A stretch of DNA of 64,000 bases from Aphrocallistes beatrix (Eukaryota; Porifera; Hexactinellida; Sceptrulophora; Aphrocallistidae), in assembly GCA_963281255.1 (NCBI GenBank), contig OY725497.1, forward strand, positions 4,766,968 through 4,830,967, given 5' to 3'. This document shows, one piece after another, positions 1 to 10,931 of this stretch (position 1 is its first letter; the number at the start of each line of letters is the position of its first letter). The notes below the pieces were generated by a model. The model was not told the origin of the DNA. It saw only the letters and a list, made by a program, of their open reading frames with translations, and searched no databases. Made by a program: the position numbers and the translations under genes.

Positions 1-89
1 TCTTAGTGCGATTAAACAAGTTGAATTTCTTGTTCAATAGTTTATTATTAGCGATTTAACAGCTGTTTTCAGATACAGTCTATTTTTAG

Positions 90-298
90 AAACACACGTC
101 ATGCGATCAGAAAGTGTAACTAAACGGACTCACTCAACAGTAAAACCTCTCCCCTCTGAAACCCCCCTGGTCCCCCTTGGCCCCTCTCAGCCGGTCCCTA
201 AGGAGCATTCCTTGCAGAGTATTTCTATTTTTATCTACCTCCTTCTTCCGGTGTTCGCTGTCAGTTTCCTGATTCTAATATTATACATTCTGATCTAA
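90..298 (+). CDS. Terminal exon of a tail-anchored membrane protein (5' part outside window)
   Basis: An open frame begins directly after a good 3' splice site (CTATTTTTAG, AG at 88-89) and ends at a TAA at 296-298. From the first ATG (101) it encodes 65 residues: a Thr/Pro-rich linker (LVPLGPSQPVP) followed by about 22 hydrophobic residues (IYLLLPVFAVSFLILILYIL) ending two residues before the stop. A C-terminal hydrophobic segment with almost nothing after it is the layout of a tail-anchored protein facing the cytosol. I see no recognisable domain, so the family is unknown. It could be a free-standing 65-residue protein starting at 101, but the acceptor site makes a last exon more likely. 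Confidence 0.4.
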
Positions 299-1134
299 CT
301 CCTGTTCTATTTATAGCATCATATCGCCGAATTTGGTTTGTTTGATGTACAAGTATTTATATTTTATTGATACATAGCTTCCTCAGAGTATTGTTGTTCA
401 TTCTCGGATATTTGATTAGAATATAGGATATACAACTCTAGATTACGAGTCTAAGTCAACTTTCTTAAATAACTGTGTAACTATGGATACTTAACACCTT
501 TCTAAACCATCTGAATTAGTGTATACCGAATTAGTGAATACTTCCATTGTCTGAAGTTAGTATGTATATACTTCATATCACAATAGCTCTGAGGTGAGAT
601 GATGCAGCTTAATCAACAACTGATGCTGATTGGCTTAGAGCTGTGTTTGTTTGGCTCAAGATTATTGCTTTGTGAACAGAAACACTTTAATTAATTAATT
701 AATGCTAATTGAAGAAACTATTCAATACTAGCTTACTTTAACCATACAATTTATACTCAGCCAAACTCTCCATTAATCTTTGCAAATTGAAATTTTGGAA
801 CAAGCATGGTGGTGCCTTGGAATATTAGTAATCGATGCCAATTTTTATTTTTAGAGAAAAACATGGCAACTAGAAATCTTCTTTATTAAAGTCCCTATGA
901 AGTCTCGTCTGACTTTTATGGCCATTAATATTAAGTTATTTCAGATAAAGCCACCCAACTATTCCGAATTACTGCCATTGCTACGAGCAATCAAATTAGA
1001 TGCGTGTTTTAACTAACAATTTTGTAGGAGTCTAGCATTGGTATAAACTAACTATGAAATAGGTTTCCTCTGTTTCGAAAATGACACTAATTAGAATACT
1101 AATTTTAGAGTATTCAAAGTGTGAAATAGGAGTT
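299..1134. other. AT-rich intergenic stretch, no gene seen
   Basis: No long open frame and no recognised element. It contains a short TTAA/ATTA-rich run near 688-705 and isolated CCAAT-type words, nothing more that I can support. Confidence 0.5.
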
Positions 1135-1400
1135 CCTAGTATTAAGTAACCATGGATGATTTAGTACCGTGATATCTTGAGATATCGTAGCATTCTTAGA
1201 TTTAGTTTGACTTACTCAAATGGCCTTGTGGTTCAATCGGTTTCATCGTGGCACTAAATTGGGGCACATGACACAATTTGATGGCACGATGAAACCGATT
1301 GAACCACAAGGCCATTTGAGTAAGTCAAACAAAATCTAAGAATGCTACGATATCTCAAGATATCACGGTACTAAATCATCCATGGTTACTTAATACTAGG
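1135..1400. repeat. Long foldback (hairpin) element
   Basis: The left arm (1135 to about 1254, starting CCTAGTATTAAGTAACC) is repeated in reverse complement by the right arm (about 1281-1400) with only one or two mismatches, around a short centre containing a diverged inner repeat (GCACTAAATTGGGGCAC versus CAATTTGATGGCAC). Related half-copies lie near 25803-25975 and 32718-32920. This is a non-autonomous foldback or MITE family with no coding capacity. The near-perfect arms suggest it is young or maintained by conversion. Confidence 0.8.
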
Positions 1401-1725
1401 ATCTCAAGATATCACGCAACAGACTTATTCTGTGTTAAAATAATGGGACATCTTAATGTGGTGGGTTATTGTATACTATCATGAGATGTGGCATTATTAG
1501 TTGACAGTACATTTAGATACTAACACAGCCATGCAATTTACTAGGACAATTTGATAATAAATATTAAGATACATTTATTAATTACCTTCCATGCTGTTTT
1601 GTCAAGTACGCTGTGCAGTTAGTTAAGGAGTGTATGTATATGTATATATGTGTAAATGTATATGTAAGCTTAGTGGCATTTAAGATAAGGTACAGATGGA
1701 AGAACTGGGACTGTTTTCTAAGAAT

Positions 1726-2043
1726 CTAAGGGTGCAGGTTCAAAAGATTCTTATAATCTCCGATCTCTTCAATCAGAGATTCTCTTTCCTTTTTTAGATC
1801 AGATATTTCCTGTTTCAGTTCTCTCACTTTATTTTCCACTCTTAAGCCCTCCCCACTCTTTCGAAGTCGAGATTTTTGGGTATTTCTTTTTGAGATTTCT
1901 TTCATTCTGTCTTTCTCAATTTTCTCCGCTTCGCCCTGAGTCACGTTTGCATTGGCCATTATGACTCTCAACTCCCTCATTCCTACATTCGCTATTCTTT
2001 CCCGCGTAAAGTCTTCGATGCCGTTGAGATTTGCATTTTCCAT
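1726..2043 (-). CDS. Small single-exon bZIP-like protein (mini-bZIP 1)
   Basis: Encodes 105 residues from the ATG at 2043-2041. The C-terminal half is a bZIP-like helix: a basic stretch (KRNTQKSRLRK) followed at the canonical spacing by heptad positions V, L, L, L, Y within VENKVRE-LKQEISD-LKKERES-LIEEIGD-Y. The Asn that normally contacts DNA is Ser (SKRNTQKSR against the N-x7-R pattern), so DNA binding may be altered. There is nothing else in the protein but a short acidic N-terminus. A TATAAATA box lies about 65 bp upstream. It belongs with the similar genes at 5878, 23127 and 52855 (minus). Function by family is nuclear dimeric DNA binding; target and partner are unknown. Confidence 0.75.
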   Translation of the reverse strand: MENANLNGIEDFTRERIANVGMRELRVIMANANVTQGEAEKIEKDRMKEISKRNTQKSRLRKSGEGLRVENKVRELKQEISDLKKERESLIEEIGDYKNLLNLHP

Positions 2044-2105
2044 TATTATTGTTTTATTTAATTTTTTTTTAAATTTTTTTCATATTTCTGTCGCAGAATT
2101 GTTTG

Positions 2106-2113
2106 TATTTATA
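2106..2113 (-). promoter_or_regulatory. TATA box of mini-bZIP 1
   Basis: TATTTATA on the plus strand reads TATAAATA on the minus strand, 63-70 bp upstream of the ATG at 2043. The same octamer precedes the bZIP-like genes at 23127 and 52855. Confidence 0.6.
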
Positions 2114-2394
2114 CTTGGAGGTGTTTCTCTGAATTCCTCCGTTTTCGAACTTGCCGAAATGTGGATAGGAGCAATGTATCCACATTTGGATATTGACAAA
2201 ATTTGCATTTCTTATCCACATTTGTGTTGCTAGGAACCTAACTCTGGATTCCTATCCACAATTTTTAACCGCTTGCTACTAGCCAACGTAAACCACATAA
2301 TTATGTTTGCATAATTAGTGGATCGGTTTTGAAGGTAACGAGTAGCTATTTCAACTGGAAGATCGAGGGAGTGATGAAACCGTAACTCTTTTTA

Positions 2395-2490
2395 TTTCAA
2401 GAATTACGAGCGCGCTTCGCTTGCTTGGCTGCGCGGCTGGCGAGCATTTCGTGTCCGCTTCAGTCGCCCTCAGGGCGCCTGTGCTAATGT
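2395..2490 (+). repeat. Fragment of the GC-rich hairpin repeat family
   Basis: A short GC-rich block (GAGCGCGCTTCGCTTGCTTGG, GCGCGGCTGGCGAGCA, CGTGTCCGCTT, CAGTCGCCCTCAGGGCGCC) matches the left end of the longer copies at 13661 and 49828. It is degenerate in the GGCGGACAC hairpin. Confidence 0.6.
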
Positions 2491-3624
2491 ATCAACAAAG
2501 CCTAAACCGTAAACAAAAACAATAACTTATTATGGGACAGCCCACGTCACTTTTCAGCCATTAAGGATTATCACACAGTTACGTATACGTGTAACAAAAG
2601 CCAGGTAAATGATTGGTTAAATGCGCCCAAAAAAAGTATGCATTGAAATGTCTCTTATTTATACCTCCCAGGAAGGCATTGTATTGAATGCTAAAACACT
2701 CGAAGTTGATTGGTCAGATATAAAAGTGACATATTTTCGGAGTACCTCATGTACCCAGACAACATTTCTAAACCTTGCCAGTTATCCCAGACGTCTGGAC
2801 AAACAAACAAACAAACATGACTCGTAATCACCTTACTTCAATAATCGCCGGGAATTTCATGGATCCGAAAAAAATGAACGTGAGGGGGAATTGTCCATGG
2901 ACACAGTATAATGTTTATTTATAGAATTTGCTAATATTATCTTTCAAGTATTTGAGGCAGTCCTTCAGATTCTGTGAGAATAGAAACTTCCATTGCATGG
3001 AAGTTCTCTGATATGAACCAATCAACTCCCCATCTTCTATCGACTGACGAACTGACCAATCAATTCACTGGGGCTGCTACTAACATTAGACTTACGTAGA
3101 GCTGCGATTGATTGGAGGTGATTCTCTAGATTCAAATTGTGCAGTTAGAAATGTATAGATTGAACATTCCTATGTATAATGTATTCGCATTCCTAGTATG
3201 TTGCTATAGTTACACTATCGATATGTCCACTGGAACTGACAGTGGTAGAATGTGTCCTGATTTGTCAAAGATTGCTCAAACCGTTAATGTAAAGTTCTAA
3301 TGATTATAAGTATTTGATAAAACTATTCTAATTCAGTTTACATCATTTTGTTAGAAATATTTTAAAATTGTGGTGCTCTGTGTTTCAATTTAAGTAGCTC
3401 GTCTCTTTAAATTTGTGTCGACGTGGAGATGTCCACGTAGACACAATCCACTTGATTATATCAACGAAGGATTTTTTCGTTTCATTACTTCGTTAGTCCT
3501 CGTCCATGCTTGCTATATAATCGTGTGCCGTATATCCCTGATGAATTATTGGTTGCTGAATGTTATTGTATCAGATTTAAACAAACCCGCTGTAAATATC
3601 TAGCCAATCAGTTTTCGAGTTGAG
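2491..3624. other. Intergenic region upstream of the first ABHD gene, no gene seen
   Basis: No supported coding region. A small ORF at 2621 ends in a CAAA repeat and is not convincing. The last roughly 35 bp (GCTGTAAATATCTAGCCAATCAG from 3590) are shared with the 5' flank of the second ABHD gene. Confidence 0.5.
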
Positions 3625-4707
3625 ATGGCAAATCAGGACACATTCTACCTATCTTCTCGTCCGAATTTCTGGCGTAGCTTTTGGAACATTTTTTACAGAA
3701 TCAGTTTCTCCCCCTCCCTCCTTGCCCAATCAGAGTCCAGGATGCTTCAGTCTCTGAAGTCACATGTGATTATTCGAGATCTAAAAATAGGTCCTGACAC
3801 ACACATCCACACCATCCACTTGGAGAGTTCCCAGCACAGCCTTGCGATCCCATTGGTCATCCTCCCAGGAATGGGGGCGGGGGTTGGCTTCTTTGTGAAG
3901 AATCTTGACACCTTTAGTGAGAAATCAGACGTGTACTCCATGGACCTTCTAGGATTCGGTCGCAGCTCTAAACCTAATTTTAGTAGCGATCCCAGCGAAG
4001 TGATTGGTCAGTTCGTCCAGTCGCTAGAAGATTGGAGAGTTAGTGTAGGTTTGGATAAATTCATTTTATTGGGGCATAGTTTCGGTGGTTACTTAGCAAC
4101 CTGGTACGCATGCCAATACCCCAATCGTGTTGCTAAGCTGATTTTAGCAGAGCCTTGGGGGTTTCCATCCATCGCAGAACCAAAACCGCAAACTGATAAA
4201 AGCGCCCATTTCACGAGTAAGCTTTTCAGCACTGGCTTATCCATGGTTATCTTCTATCTAAAGTTATTTTTACCCTATTTCTTCTTCCGATTTGGTTCCA
4301 GAATCGCGAAATATTTTTTGAGTTTTGTTCGAGCCGATTTTTTTAATTTATTTGAAAATTTCGTTGATCCAATCTTTTTCTGTGATTATCTCTTTCATTA
4401 TAACTGCCAGTACCCGTCTGGAGAAATGGCATTCTCCAGACTACACATTCCTTTCGCCTGGAGCAATCACCCCCTACTGCCTGATTCTATAAAAAGAATC
4501 GACCCTTCCATTCCAATCCACTTCATTTACGGGAGTCATTCTTGGATGCACTCCACTTCTGGGTTCAGCGTGAAACACCTGTTAGAGAACGAAGTGGCGG
4601 TAGATGTCATTGAAGGAGGAACCCACCATGTTTATGCTGAGAACTCAGGAATGTTCAATAAGGTTGTGTGTGAGTCGATAGAGAAAGTGACCAATCAGAA
4701 TTCCTGA
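3625..4707 (+). CDS. ABHD4/ABHD5-type alpha/beta hydrolase, copy 1
   Basis: A 360-residue intronless alpha/beta-hydrolase. Signals: oxyanion region LVILPGMGAG, DLLGFGRSSKP, nucleophile elbow GHSFGG at about residue 150, EPWGFP, PSGEMAFSRL, and a C-terminal GGTHHVYAEN. These together are specific to the ABHD4/ABHD5 (CGI-58) group, which acts on N-acyl phospholipids or controls triglyceride lipolysis. The nucleophilic Ser is present, as in ABHD4. Two deviations: the position where ABHD4/5 carry the catalytic Asp after the GS/GA-x4 turn reads His (GSHSWMHSTSG), and the HX4D motif is HX4E. So activity is uncertain. The N-terminus (RPNFWRSFWNIFYRI) is amphipathic or hydrophobic and may associate with membranes. 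It is near-identical to the gene at 8324 outside the lid. Confidence 0.85.
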   Translation: MANQDTFYLSSRPNFWRSFWNIFYRISFSPSLLAQSESRMLQSLKSHVIIRDLKIGPDTHIHTIHLESSQHSLAIPLVILPGMGAGVGFFVKNLDTFSEKSDVYSMDLLGFGRSSKPNFSSDPSEVIGQFVQSLEDWRVSVGLDKFILLGHSFGGYLATWYACQYPNRVAKLILAEPWGFPSIAEPKPQTDKSAHFTSKLFSTGLSMVIFYLKLFLPYFFFRFGSRIAKYFLSFVRADFFNLFENFVDPIFFCDYLFHYNCQYPSGEMAFSRLHIPFAWSNHPLLPDSIKRIDPSIPIHFIYGSHSWMHSTSGFSVKHLLENEVAVDVIEGGTHHVYAENSGMFNKVVCESIEKVTNQNS

Positions 4708-4869
4708 ATATATAGCATTGTGTGTGTATTTAGAATCTCGGATATTTTGTCTTAAAATACTCTGGATCTGAGGGACATTTATTAGAGAAATGTCGATCAA
4801 CAGTGGGAGAAATAATACAAAGAAATCTCATTTCTAGCGTAAAATATTACTTAATTTTAAAATTCAAAC

Positions 4870-5211
4870 CAGGGATGGGGTTGGCTAACCGATTTCAGGG
4901 TTCGTTTATTTTGGTTTCCTCCAGGGCGTTTAACCGATGTCAATACTAATTGGTTGAAATATGGATTTTGGACCAATCTTTAAGGTGATATTGAAAAATT
5001 TAGTGATTTTCTATGGGCTCGAATATACTATTTGGTTAGAAAAATAGAAATTATATTATATTATCAAATTTTTAGAAGTAATATTCTTGAATCTCCGTAG
5101 AAAAACAATGAAATTAGTGTAAATATTTCGAAATTGAGCAGATCGGCTAACCGATCTAAGATTCGCTCACCGTTAACCGAGATTGATGGCGGTTAGCCGA
5201 ATCCAGCCTTG
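4870..5211. mobile_element. hAT-like MITE
   Basis: Ends are imperfect inverted repeats: CAGGGATGGGGTTGGCTAACC on the left and, read in reverse complement, CAAGGCTGGATTCGGCTAACC on the right. Flanks TTCAAACC and TTCAAACA form an 8-bp target duplication with one mismatch. No ORF. The 8-bp duplication points to hAT mobilisation. Confidence 0.6.
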
Positions 5212-5791
5212 TTCAAACAATAAATGTTTGTTTCAATATTGATTTTGAAATTCGACAAATCTTAGCGCAGAAGCAAAGTTTCAAAATCCATATTCGCCTC
5301 TCTAGAAAAGTACCTAAATGCCTATAACAATATAACTTTGTATATTTTTAGAATTGCAAGCTAGTTGGTATCCCTTCTCTGATCCATAATCACACTTCCA
5401 GATACGTATGCAGGCATTTCGATATAGTGTTTGAACCTTGGGAAACTGTGGGTAACAGAATGTTGAATAAGATTAACGATTGTTTATTTTGAACTTAGTT
5501 TATACTCATCAACATTATTTATTATTTACTATTAGTAGTTAGTTTAAAACATAAATGATAATATAAAACAAGTAAAGTTTCTTCTTTCCATTTCTTTTGA
5601 AGTTTTGAAAAATGGCTACCGATCTTATAATTTCTTAGTATAAATCTGTGTTCTGACTCACCTTGAAAAGCTGTCATTTTGTCCTCTTTTTCAATCTCTG
5701 ACCTAGATTTCATTCAGTATTATTATTGAACAATTTAGATATCTGGAAAATACAGGCCTTTGGTGCAATTTGGGACAGATGCAAATTAAGT
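5212..5791. other. AT-rich intergenic stretch, no gene seen
   Basis: Nothing recognisable. The open frames here on the minus strand are shadows that continue under the next gene. Confidence 0.5.
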
Positions 5792-5800
5792 TATATAAAT
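5792..5800 (+). promoter_or_regulatory. TATA box of mini-bZIP 2
   Basis: TATATAAAT lies 78-86 bp upstream of the ATG at 5878, the same arrangement as the related bZIP-like genes, though here not the exact octamer. Confidence 0.5.
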
Positions 5801-5877
5801 GAAGAGGTTGCAGAGAATGATAAATAGCATCAACAAAACAACTTGTAGAGACATAAAAGCGCTTTTGGATTCTTAGC

Positions 5878-6231
5878 ATGTCCTCTCTGAATAATGCCAG
5901 GAGTTGTGTCTTTAACGAGCTGTGTGGTCCACTTAGTGGCATGTTTAATTTTAACGTTTGTCTGGAGAGAAATGCAGCAGCCTCGCTTTCCCTGAAGGAG
6001 ATAGACGCGATGAATACTTCTGAGGAGGGAAAGGATCTGATTCGGAAACTCAGGAAAGTGGAGCGAGGCAGAAGAGCCACTGCAGAAAGTCGGATTAAGG
6101 AGAAAGATCGGTTCGAAGAGCTTATGAGAAACGTCGCGAGTTTGGAATTGGAAAAGCAGGTTTGGCTGCTAGAACGCGATAAATTGATTAAAGAATTAGA
6201 ATTCCTCAAGGTTGCTATGGAAAGGCAATAA
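5878..6231 (+). CDS. Small single-exon bZIP-like protein (mini-bZIP 2)
   Basis: Encodes 117 residues. The last 60 form a bZIP-like helix: basic part RGRRATAESRIKEKDR, then heptad positions L, L, W, L, L in LMRNVAS-LELEKQV-WLLERDK-LIKELEF-L. The AxAESR core is bZIP-like, but the invariant Asn is Gly. The N-terminal 55 residues have no recognised domain and include several Cys. The zipper aligns without gaps to the other three mini-bZIPs. An antisense ORF of 181 codons covers the same bases but has no such features. Confidence 0.75.
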   Translation: MSSLNNARSCVFNELCGPLSGMFNFNVCLERNAAASLSLKEIDAMNTSEEGKDLIRKLRKVERGRRATAESRIKEKDRFEELMRNVASLELEKQVWLLERDKLIKELEFLKVAMERQ

Positions 6232-8290
6232 CTAACAACAGCTGACACAGGAACTTATTAACTACGCACATGCTATCTATTATTAGGCTTGCTATTCTAG
6301 AACCATTTCCATAATGTTATGTATAATTTTACTTAATTTATTAAAATTAGTTTTGTTCCTTAAATCGTTCACGTTCAAAGGATAAATTTCCTTCCTTAAC
6401 AATCGTTACAAATTACAACGCATTTTAGGTAAAAACTTTTTCTCCTTAAAACTTGTAAATATTCCTTGAATTTCCGGATATCATCAACTAACACAAGTGT
6501 CAAATTTGTAATAATTACTAACCAATCAATCCAAGACTTTTAAATAATTGACTAATGTGGATTAGACCTAACTTAATGGATGCAAATAACTACTCTGAAC
6601 TGAAATCTGATTGGATGAAATTGTTTACTACTCGAAGGTTGGCCTGGGTTTTCGGGTGTAGATACGTATCGTATTTATGATAAACATTTTATTTGCTTTC
6701 GTGTACAATGGATGCATAAAGTAAATACGTTTATAATGTGCTAGAGACCAGCTTCCATAGTGGAACAGTTGAACTAGGTTGAATAATATCTTTGACAAAC
6801 TAAGCGCGCTCAGAAAGGAACACTCCAAAATTCCTTTATGACAAATTTGTTGTCAGTGAGTCCTATTTCTAGGAATGTATCGGACACTTGGACTCTCATT
6901 CCAGGTTGTTACTAGTGTTGTTAGGATAACCAGAGTATCCATGTTGCGTTCGCCGCTCTTACATAATATTGCGAAAGAATAAGGCAACTCAAAAAATAGA
7001 GAATTTACAATCATTGAAAAGATAGTGTTTCAATCTGTTGAGGAAAATGTTATCTCTTCGAAAATTCGAAACCTTTCTATTAAGGATCAACTAGACATGA
7101 CTATTTAACTCTAACCATATAAGGAATGTATGATCCAAGTTTGATAAGAATCGGTCAGGGAGATTTTCGAGAAATCTAGACGAACGGACGTCGCACACCA
7201 TCCACGCTACTAGGATATCTCCTGCTTAGGAACTATTTTAAGAACAATAATTTGAATGTGTTATTATTTTAGAATTGAATATACGATGTCTCGCCTGGTT
7301 TATTGTAAACTTATCGGTTCAGTGATGTCTCCCTTCAATGAATAACATTTGGTGTCCAGTATATATCCAAAACAAAGTAGACACAAATGCATATTGAACT
7401 GTTGAGGAGATGATTGGTATAACTAGCTACCTAACAGCTGATGCTACCTTCATCTCATCTTATTGAGATCTCACAAACATTGCAACTTTACCGCATTCCA
7501 ATTGATACTTGTTATCACTAACAGAGATCACTGCTAGCTCATTGATAAAATAACCCGAGTACTAGGCTCCCACTAATTCCAGCTAGCTCTATCCATAAAC
7601 AGATTCAAAGACTAATAATAATGCAATTCCCTCGAATTTTTGAACTCAACACAGACAGTATCTACAGGTGCCGGCAGTAATAGTGTGTCGCGAATAATGC
7701 AAATCGATTGGATTCCTAGTTTTATAATTTGATTGGCGAATTTGTGAACTTTGTGGTCCAAATTGTGAAATGTAGCCAAAACTTAAGTGGAAAGTAAATA
7801 GAAATTTCCAAAATTAGAAAGTTTCATTGGCAGAAGCAGTTAGTGCATATAGCACCTCTAAATTCCCCAGTCACGGAGGTAAATATGTATAAGTACTTTG
7901 TTGTTATTCATGAATTAGTTCAACTGAGGTAGACCCTTTGCTTACGTGAAGTTGAAAGTTTTTAAATTATTATTATTAAACTTATTTCACACCATTCCTA
8001 AAGCACGTAGCAGTTACTAACATATGTGCTTCAAGCTCAAACATCTGAAAGCTTACCCAAATCTTATCAACCAATGCTATCAGTAAGCTTACTGAGCTTT
8101 AGGAAGATAATAATCAGAATAACCTTGACACTATAGTTCATTATTCTGCTAACTCGCGTTTTCCGCAAAATATTTCTGAAGTAATCTCATTGTTGTGCCA
8201 TTTTTACGTGAATTCAGCTGAGGATATTTCTCATTAACTTCGTTTATTTTATCCTGAATTTGTCAGTAATCATTTACCAGATTTAGCTGC
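6232..8290. other. Intergenic region with a degenerate dispersed repeat
   Basis: No gene seen. About 6505-7235 carries diverged pieces of the dispersed family seen at 12585, 16665 and 27360 (CCAATCAATCC, ATTAGACCTAACTTAATGG, CATATAAGGAATGTATG). The rest is unremarkable AT-rich DNA. Confidence 0.45.
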
Positions 8291-8323
8291 TGTAAATATC
8301 TAGCCAATCAGCTTTCAGTTGAG

Positions 8324-9400
8324 ATGACAAATCAGGACACTTTCTACCAATCTTCTCGTCCGAATTTCTGGCGTAGCTTCTTGAACATTTTCTACAGAAT
8401 AAGCTCGTCCCCCTCCCTCCTTGCCCAATCAGAATCCAGGGTGCTTCAGTCTCTGAAGTCACGCTTCACACTTCGAGATCTAAAAATAGGTCCTGACACA
8501 CACATCCACACCATCCACTTGGAGAGTTCCCAGTACAGCCCTGCGATCCCATTGGTCATCCTCCCAGGAATGGGGGCGGGGGTTGGCTTCTTTGTGAAGA
8601 ATCTTGACACCTTTAGTGAGAAATCAGACGTGTACTCCATGGACCTTCTAGGATTCGGTCGCAGCTCTAAACCTAATTTTAGTAGCGATCCCAGCGAAGT
8701 GATTGGTCAGTTCGTCCAGTCGCTAGAAGATTGGAGAGTTAGTGCAGATTTGGAGAAATTCATTTTATTGGGGCATAGTTTCGGTGGTTACTTAGCAACC
8801 TGGTACGCATGCCAATACCCCAATCGTGTTGCTAAGCTAATCCTATCAGAGCCTTGGGGGTTTCCATCCATAACAGAACGAAAACCGAGAAGAAGTTTCA
8901 GAAGCTTAAGTTTCACTGGCATTCTTTGGAGAATAATGGTTTATTTGATAATATTCTATCTAAAATTCTCTCAGCCGTATTCTGCCATACGCACGAGCTT
9001 CGGAGCTGTGAAATACTTTTGGAGGTTTTTGCGAAGCGATTTTTTCGATTTATTTAAAGGTTTCGTTGATCCAATCACACTCGGGGATTATATCTTTCAT
9101 TATAACTGCCAGTACCCGTCTGGAGAAATGGCATTCTCCAGACTACACATTCCTTTCACCTGGTGCAATCACCCCCTACTGCCTGATTCTATAAAAAGAA
9201 TCGACCCTTCCATTCCAATCCACTTCATTTACGGGAGTCATTCTTGGATGCACTCCACTTCTGGGTTCAGCGTGAAACACCTGTTAGAGAATGAAGTGGC
9301 GGTAGATGTCATTGAAGGAGGAACCCACCATGTTTATGCTGAGAACTCAGGAATGTTCAATCAGATTGTGTGTGAGTCGATAGAGAAAGTTTCCAGTTAG
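8324..9400 (+). CDS. ABHD4/ABHD5-type alpha/beta hydrolase, copy 2
   Basis: A 358-residue intronless paralog of the gene at 3625. It keeps LVILPGMGAG, DLLGFGRSSKP, the GHSFGG nucleophile, PSGEMAFSRL and GGTHHVYAEN, and shares the unusual His in GSHSWMHSTSG and Glu in HX4E. Residues about 52-172 and 257-350 are nearly identical to copy 1 at the DNA level. Residues about 180-255, the lid that normally shapes the acyl pocket, differ strongly (RKPRRSFRSLSFTGILWR against PKPQTDKSAHFTSKLFST). Homology to copy 1 starts only about 35 bp before the ATG and stops near the stop codon. Substrate is unknown; the two may be specialised versions. Confidence 0.85.
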   Translation: MTNQDTFYQSSRPNFWRSFLNIFYRISSSPSLLAQSESRVLQSLKSRFTLRDLKIGPDTHIHTIHLESSQYSPAIPLVILPGMGAGVGFFVKNLDTFSEKSDVYSMDLLGFGRSSKPNFSSDPSEVIGQFVQSLEDWRVSADLEKFILLGHSFGGYLATWYACQYPNRVAKLILSEPWGFPSITERKPRRSFRSLSFTGILWRIMVYLIIFYLKFSQPYSAIRTSFGAVKYFWRFLRSDFFDLFKGFVDPITLGDYIFHYNCQYPSGEMAFSRLHIPFTWCNHPLLPDSIKRIDPSIPIHFIYGSHSWMHSTSGFSVKHLLENEVAVDVIEGGTHHVYAENSGMFNQIVCESIEKVSS

Positions 9401-10885
9401 AATTGAATGCAACTATTTGATATGTGAGTATTTTTGTATATTCATATGTTGTTGTGTTAGGAAAGATTATTCATATCCAAAACTGCTTAGTTATATCTCA
9501 TCATTTAGTTATGTAAGTATTCTGACCAATGAGATTCCTTGTTTGATTCTAGTATCCGTCTCGCCCAATCATTTCTTCGACTCTGCCTTTGAGAGCCGAG
9601 GCAAGACAAGTCCAGCCAATCAAATTGTCGGATTTTTAATCGCTTAATCGGAAAATAAATTACCCAAATCGGAGAATCAATTATCTACTTAACTGAAGTC
9701 AAATAAACTTTGAAATATTAGGTTTGTAACTTCGTTAGGTGTTTTATTGTTTGCTGCTGAACGCCTATTTCAACACTGATGACAGTAAACTCAAGGTTTG
9801 ATGGCCCATTTTACTTAAGTAATTACTTTTAGGTCATAATTTTTTTATTTTTTAGAAATTTCTACCAACCTATTTCGAGTTTACTGAAGCAATGCTTTAT
9901 AATTTACTGCTCATGTAATCTACTATTTTAATAGGATGATGGAATATTGAACTTTGCTTGATTTATGCATTGAATTTTTCTAAAATAAGATTACATCTGC
10001 AAAAAAACACCTTAATTTATATTTGAATCACTCAGCCCTCGAAAACTCCTTGTGATCGAACTCTGCTCTTAGTATACGGATTTAGATCTTACTCGAAAAG
10101 ATTCATTTTACAAATGAAAGCTTGCCTCATATGATTGATTTGGAACTGAAACTAACTCAGTTCTTGTGGACTCTGTTGCTTGCATCATCGAATTTGATAT
10201 TTCTTTTGTTTTTGTTGTCGACAAACTAGCTTCACATCTGTTTTTCTGTTTATGATTAGAAACAACTTTTTAGATTTATATTCACGTGAATTTATTTGTT
10301 TTCAGTTCGATTCAGAATGTTTACCATATATGAATATGTTTTGTAAATAATTATAATAATAGACCAATGAACAATGTATACTCAAAGTATTGAAACTTCT
10401 CATTGCATTGAATGAGAACGAATTTGATTTGTTACTGTGTCTTAATACAAGAGTTCATATTATCTATTTCCCAATAAATTGAATGAACATACATTTGTTG
10501 GTTGAAAGTGTCTCCTGACACATTTATGTTCCAATTACACTGCACCAATTAATGTTTCCATAATTTCGCTGACCATCAAATTTAAACTCAGACAATCCGA
10601 AGAAATTCCATATTTTGCTCATTGCATAATAATGTTGATTCTACCTAAGCTCCTCCGTCCATTCTCATTACGAGACAGTCAAGTTTCATACTCGCCTATC
10701 GCATCTGTTCTATCTGGATTTCATTCTGATTTCAGTCTGGATTAATTAGGTCTACAAACTGGAACTATGATTATTAGTTTCATTTGCTGACTCAGCTAGT
10801 GGACGATATTAAGATTTAATCGCAATCCTATATTTCTATGAAATCTTGCAATCACTCCACTAATGCAACTACACAGCTCAGTTAG
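9401..10885. other. Intergenic region, no gene seen
   Basis: AT-rich DNA between the second hydrolase and the PH-domain gene. A short ORF at 9417 directly after the hydrolase is not supported by any motif. AATAAATT at about 9655 and AATAAAC at 9704 could serve as polyadenylation signals for the hydrolase. Confidence 0.4.
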
Positions 10886-10895
10886 TATATAAATA
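10886..10895 (+). promoter_or_regulatory. TATA box of the PH-domain gene
   Basis: TATATAAATA lies 37-46 bp upstream of the ATG at 10932, implying a very short 5' UTR. Confidence 0.5.
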
Positions 10896-10931
10896 GAAGT
10901 ATCAGCCATCTCTGTAGATAATCAACACACA

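Noticed and set aside
5703-6248. 181-codon antisense ORF
   Set aside because: Shadow of mini-bZIP 2; Ser-rich with no motif, while the sense frame has a clear zipper.
3625-9400. ABHD genes as bacterial-type operon or horizontal transfer
   Set aside because: They lack introns, but their motifs are those of animal ABHD4/5; retroposition explains the missing introns.
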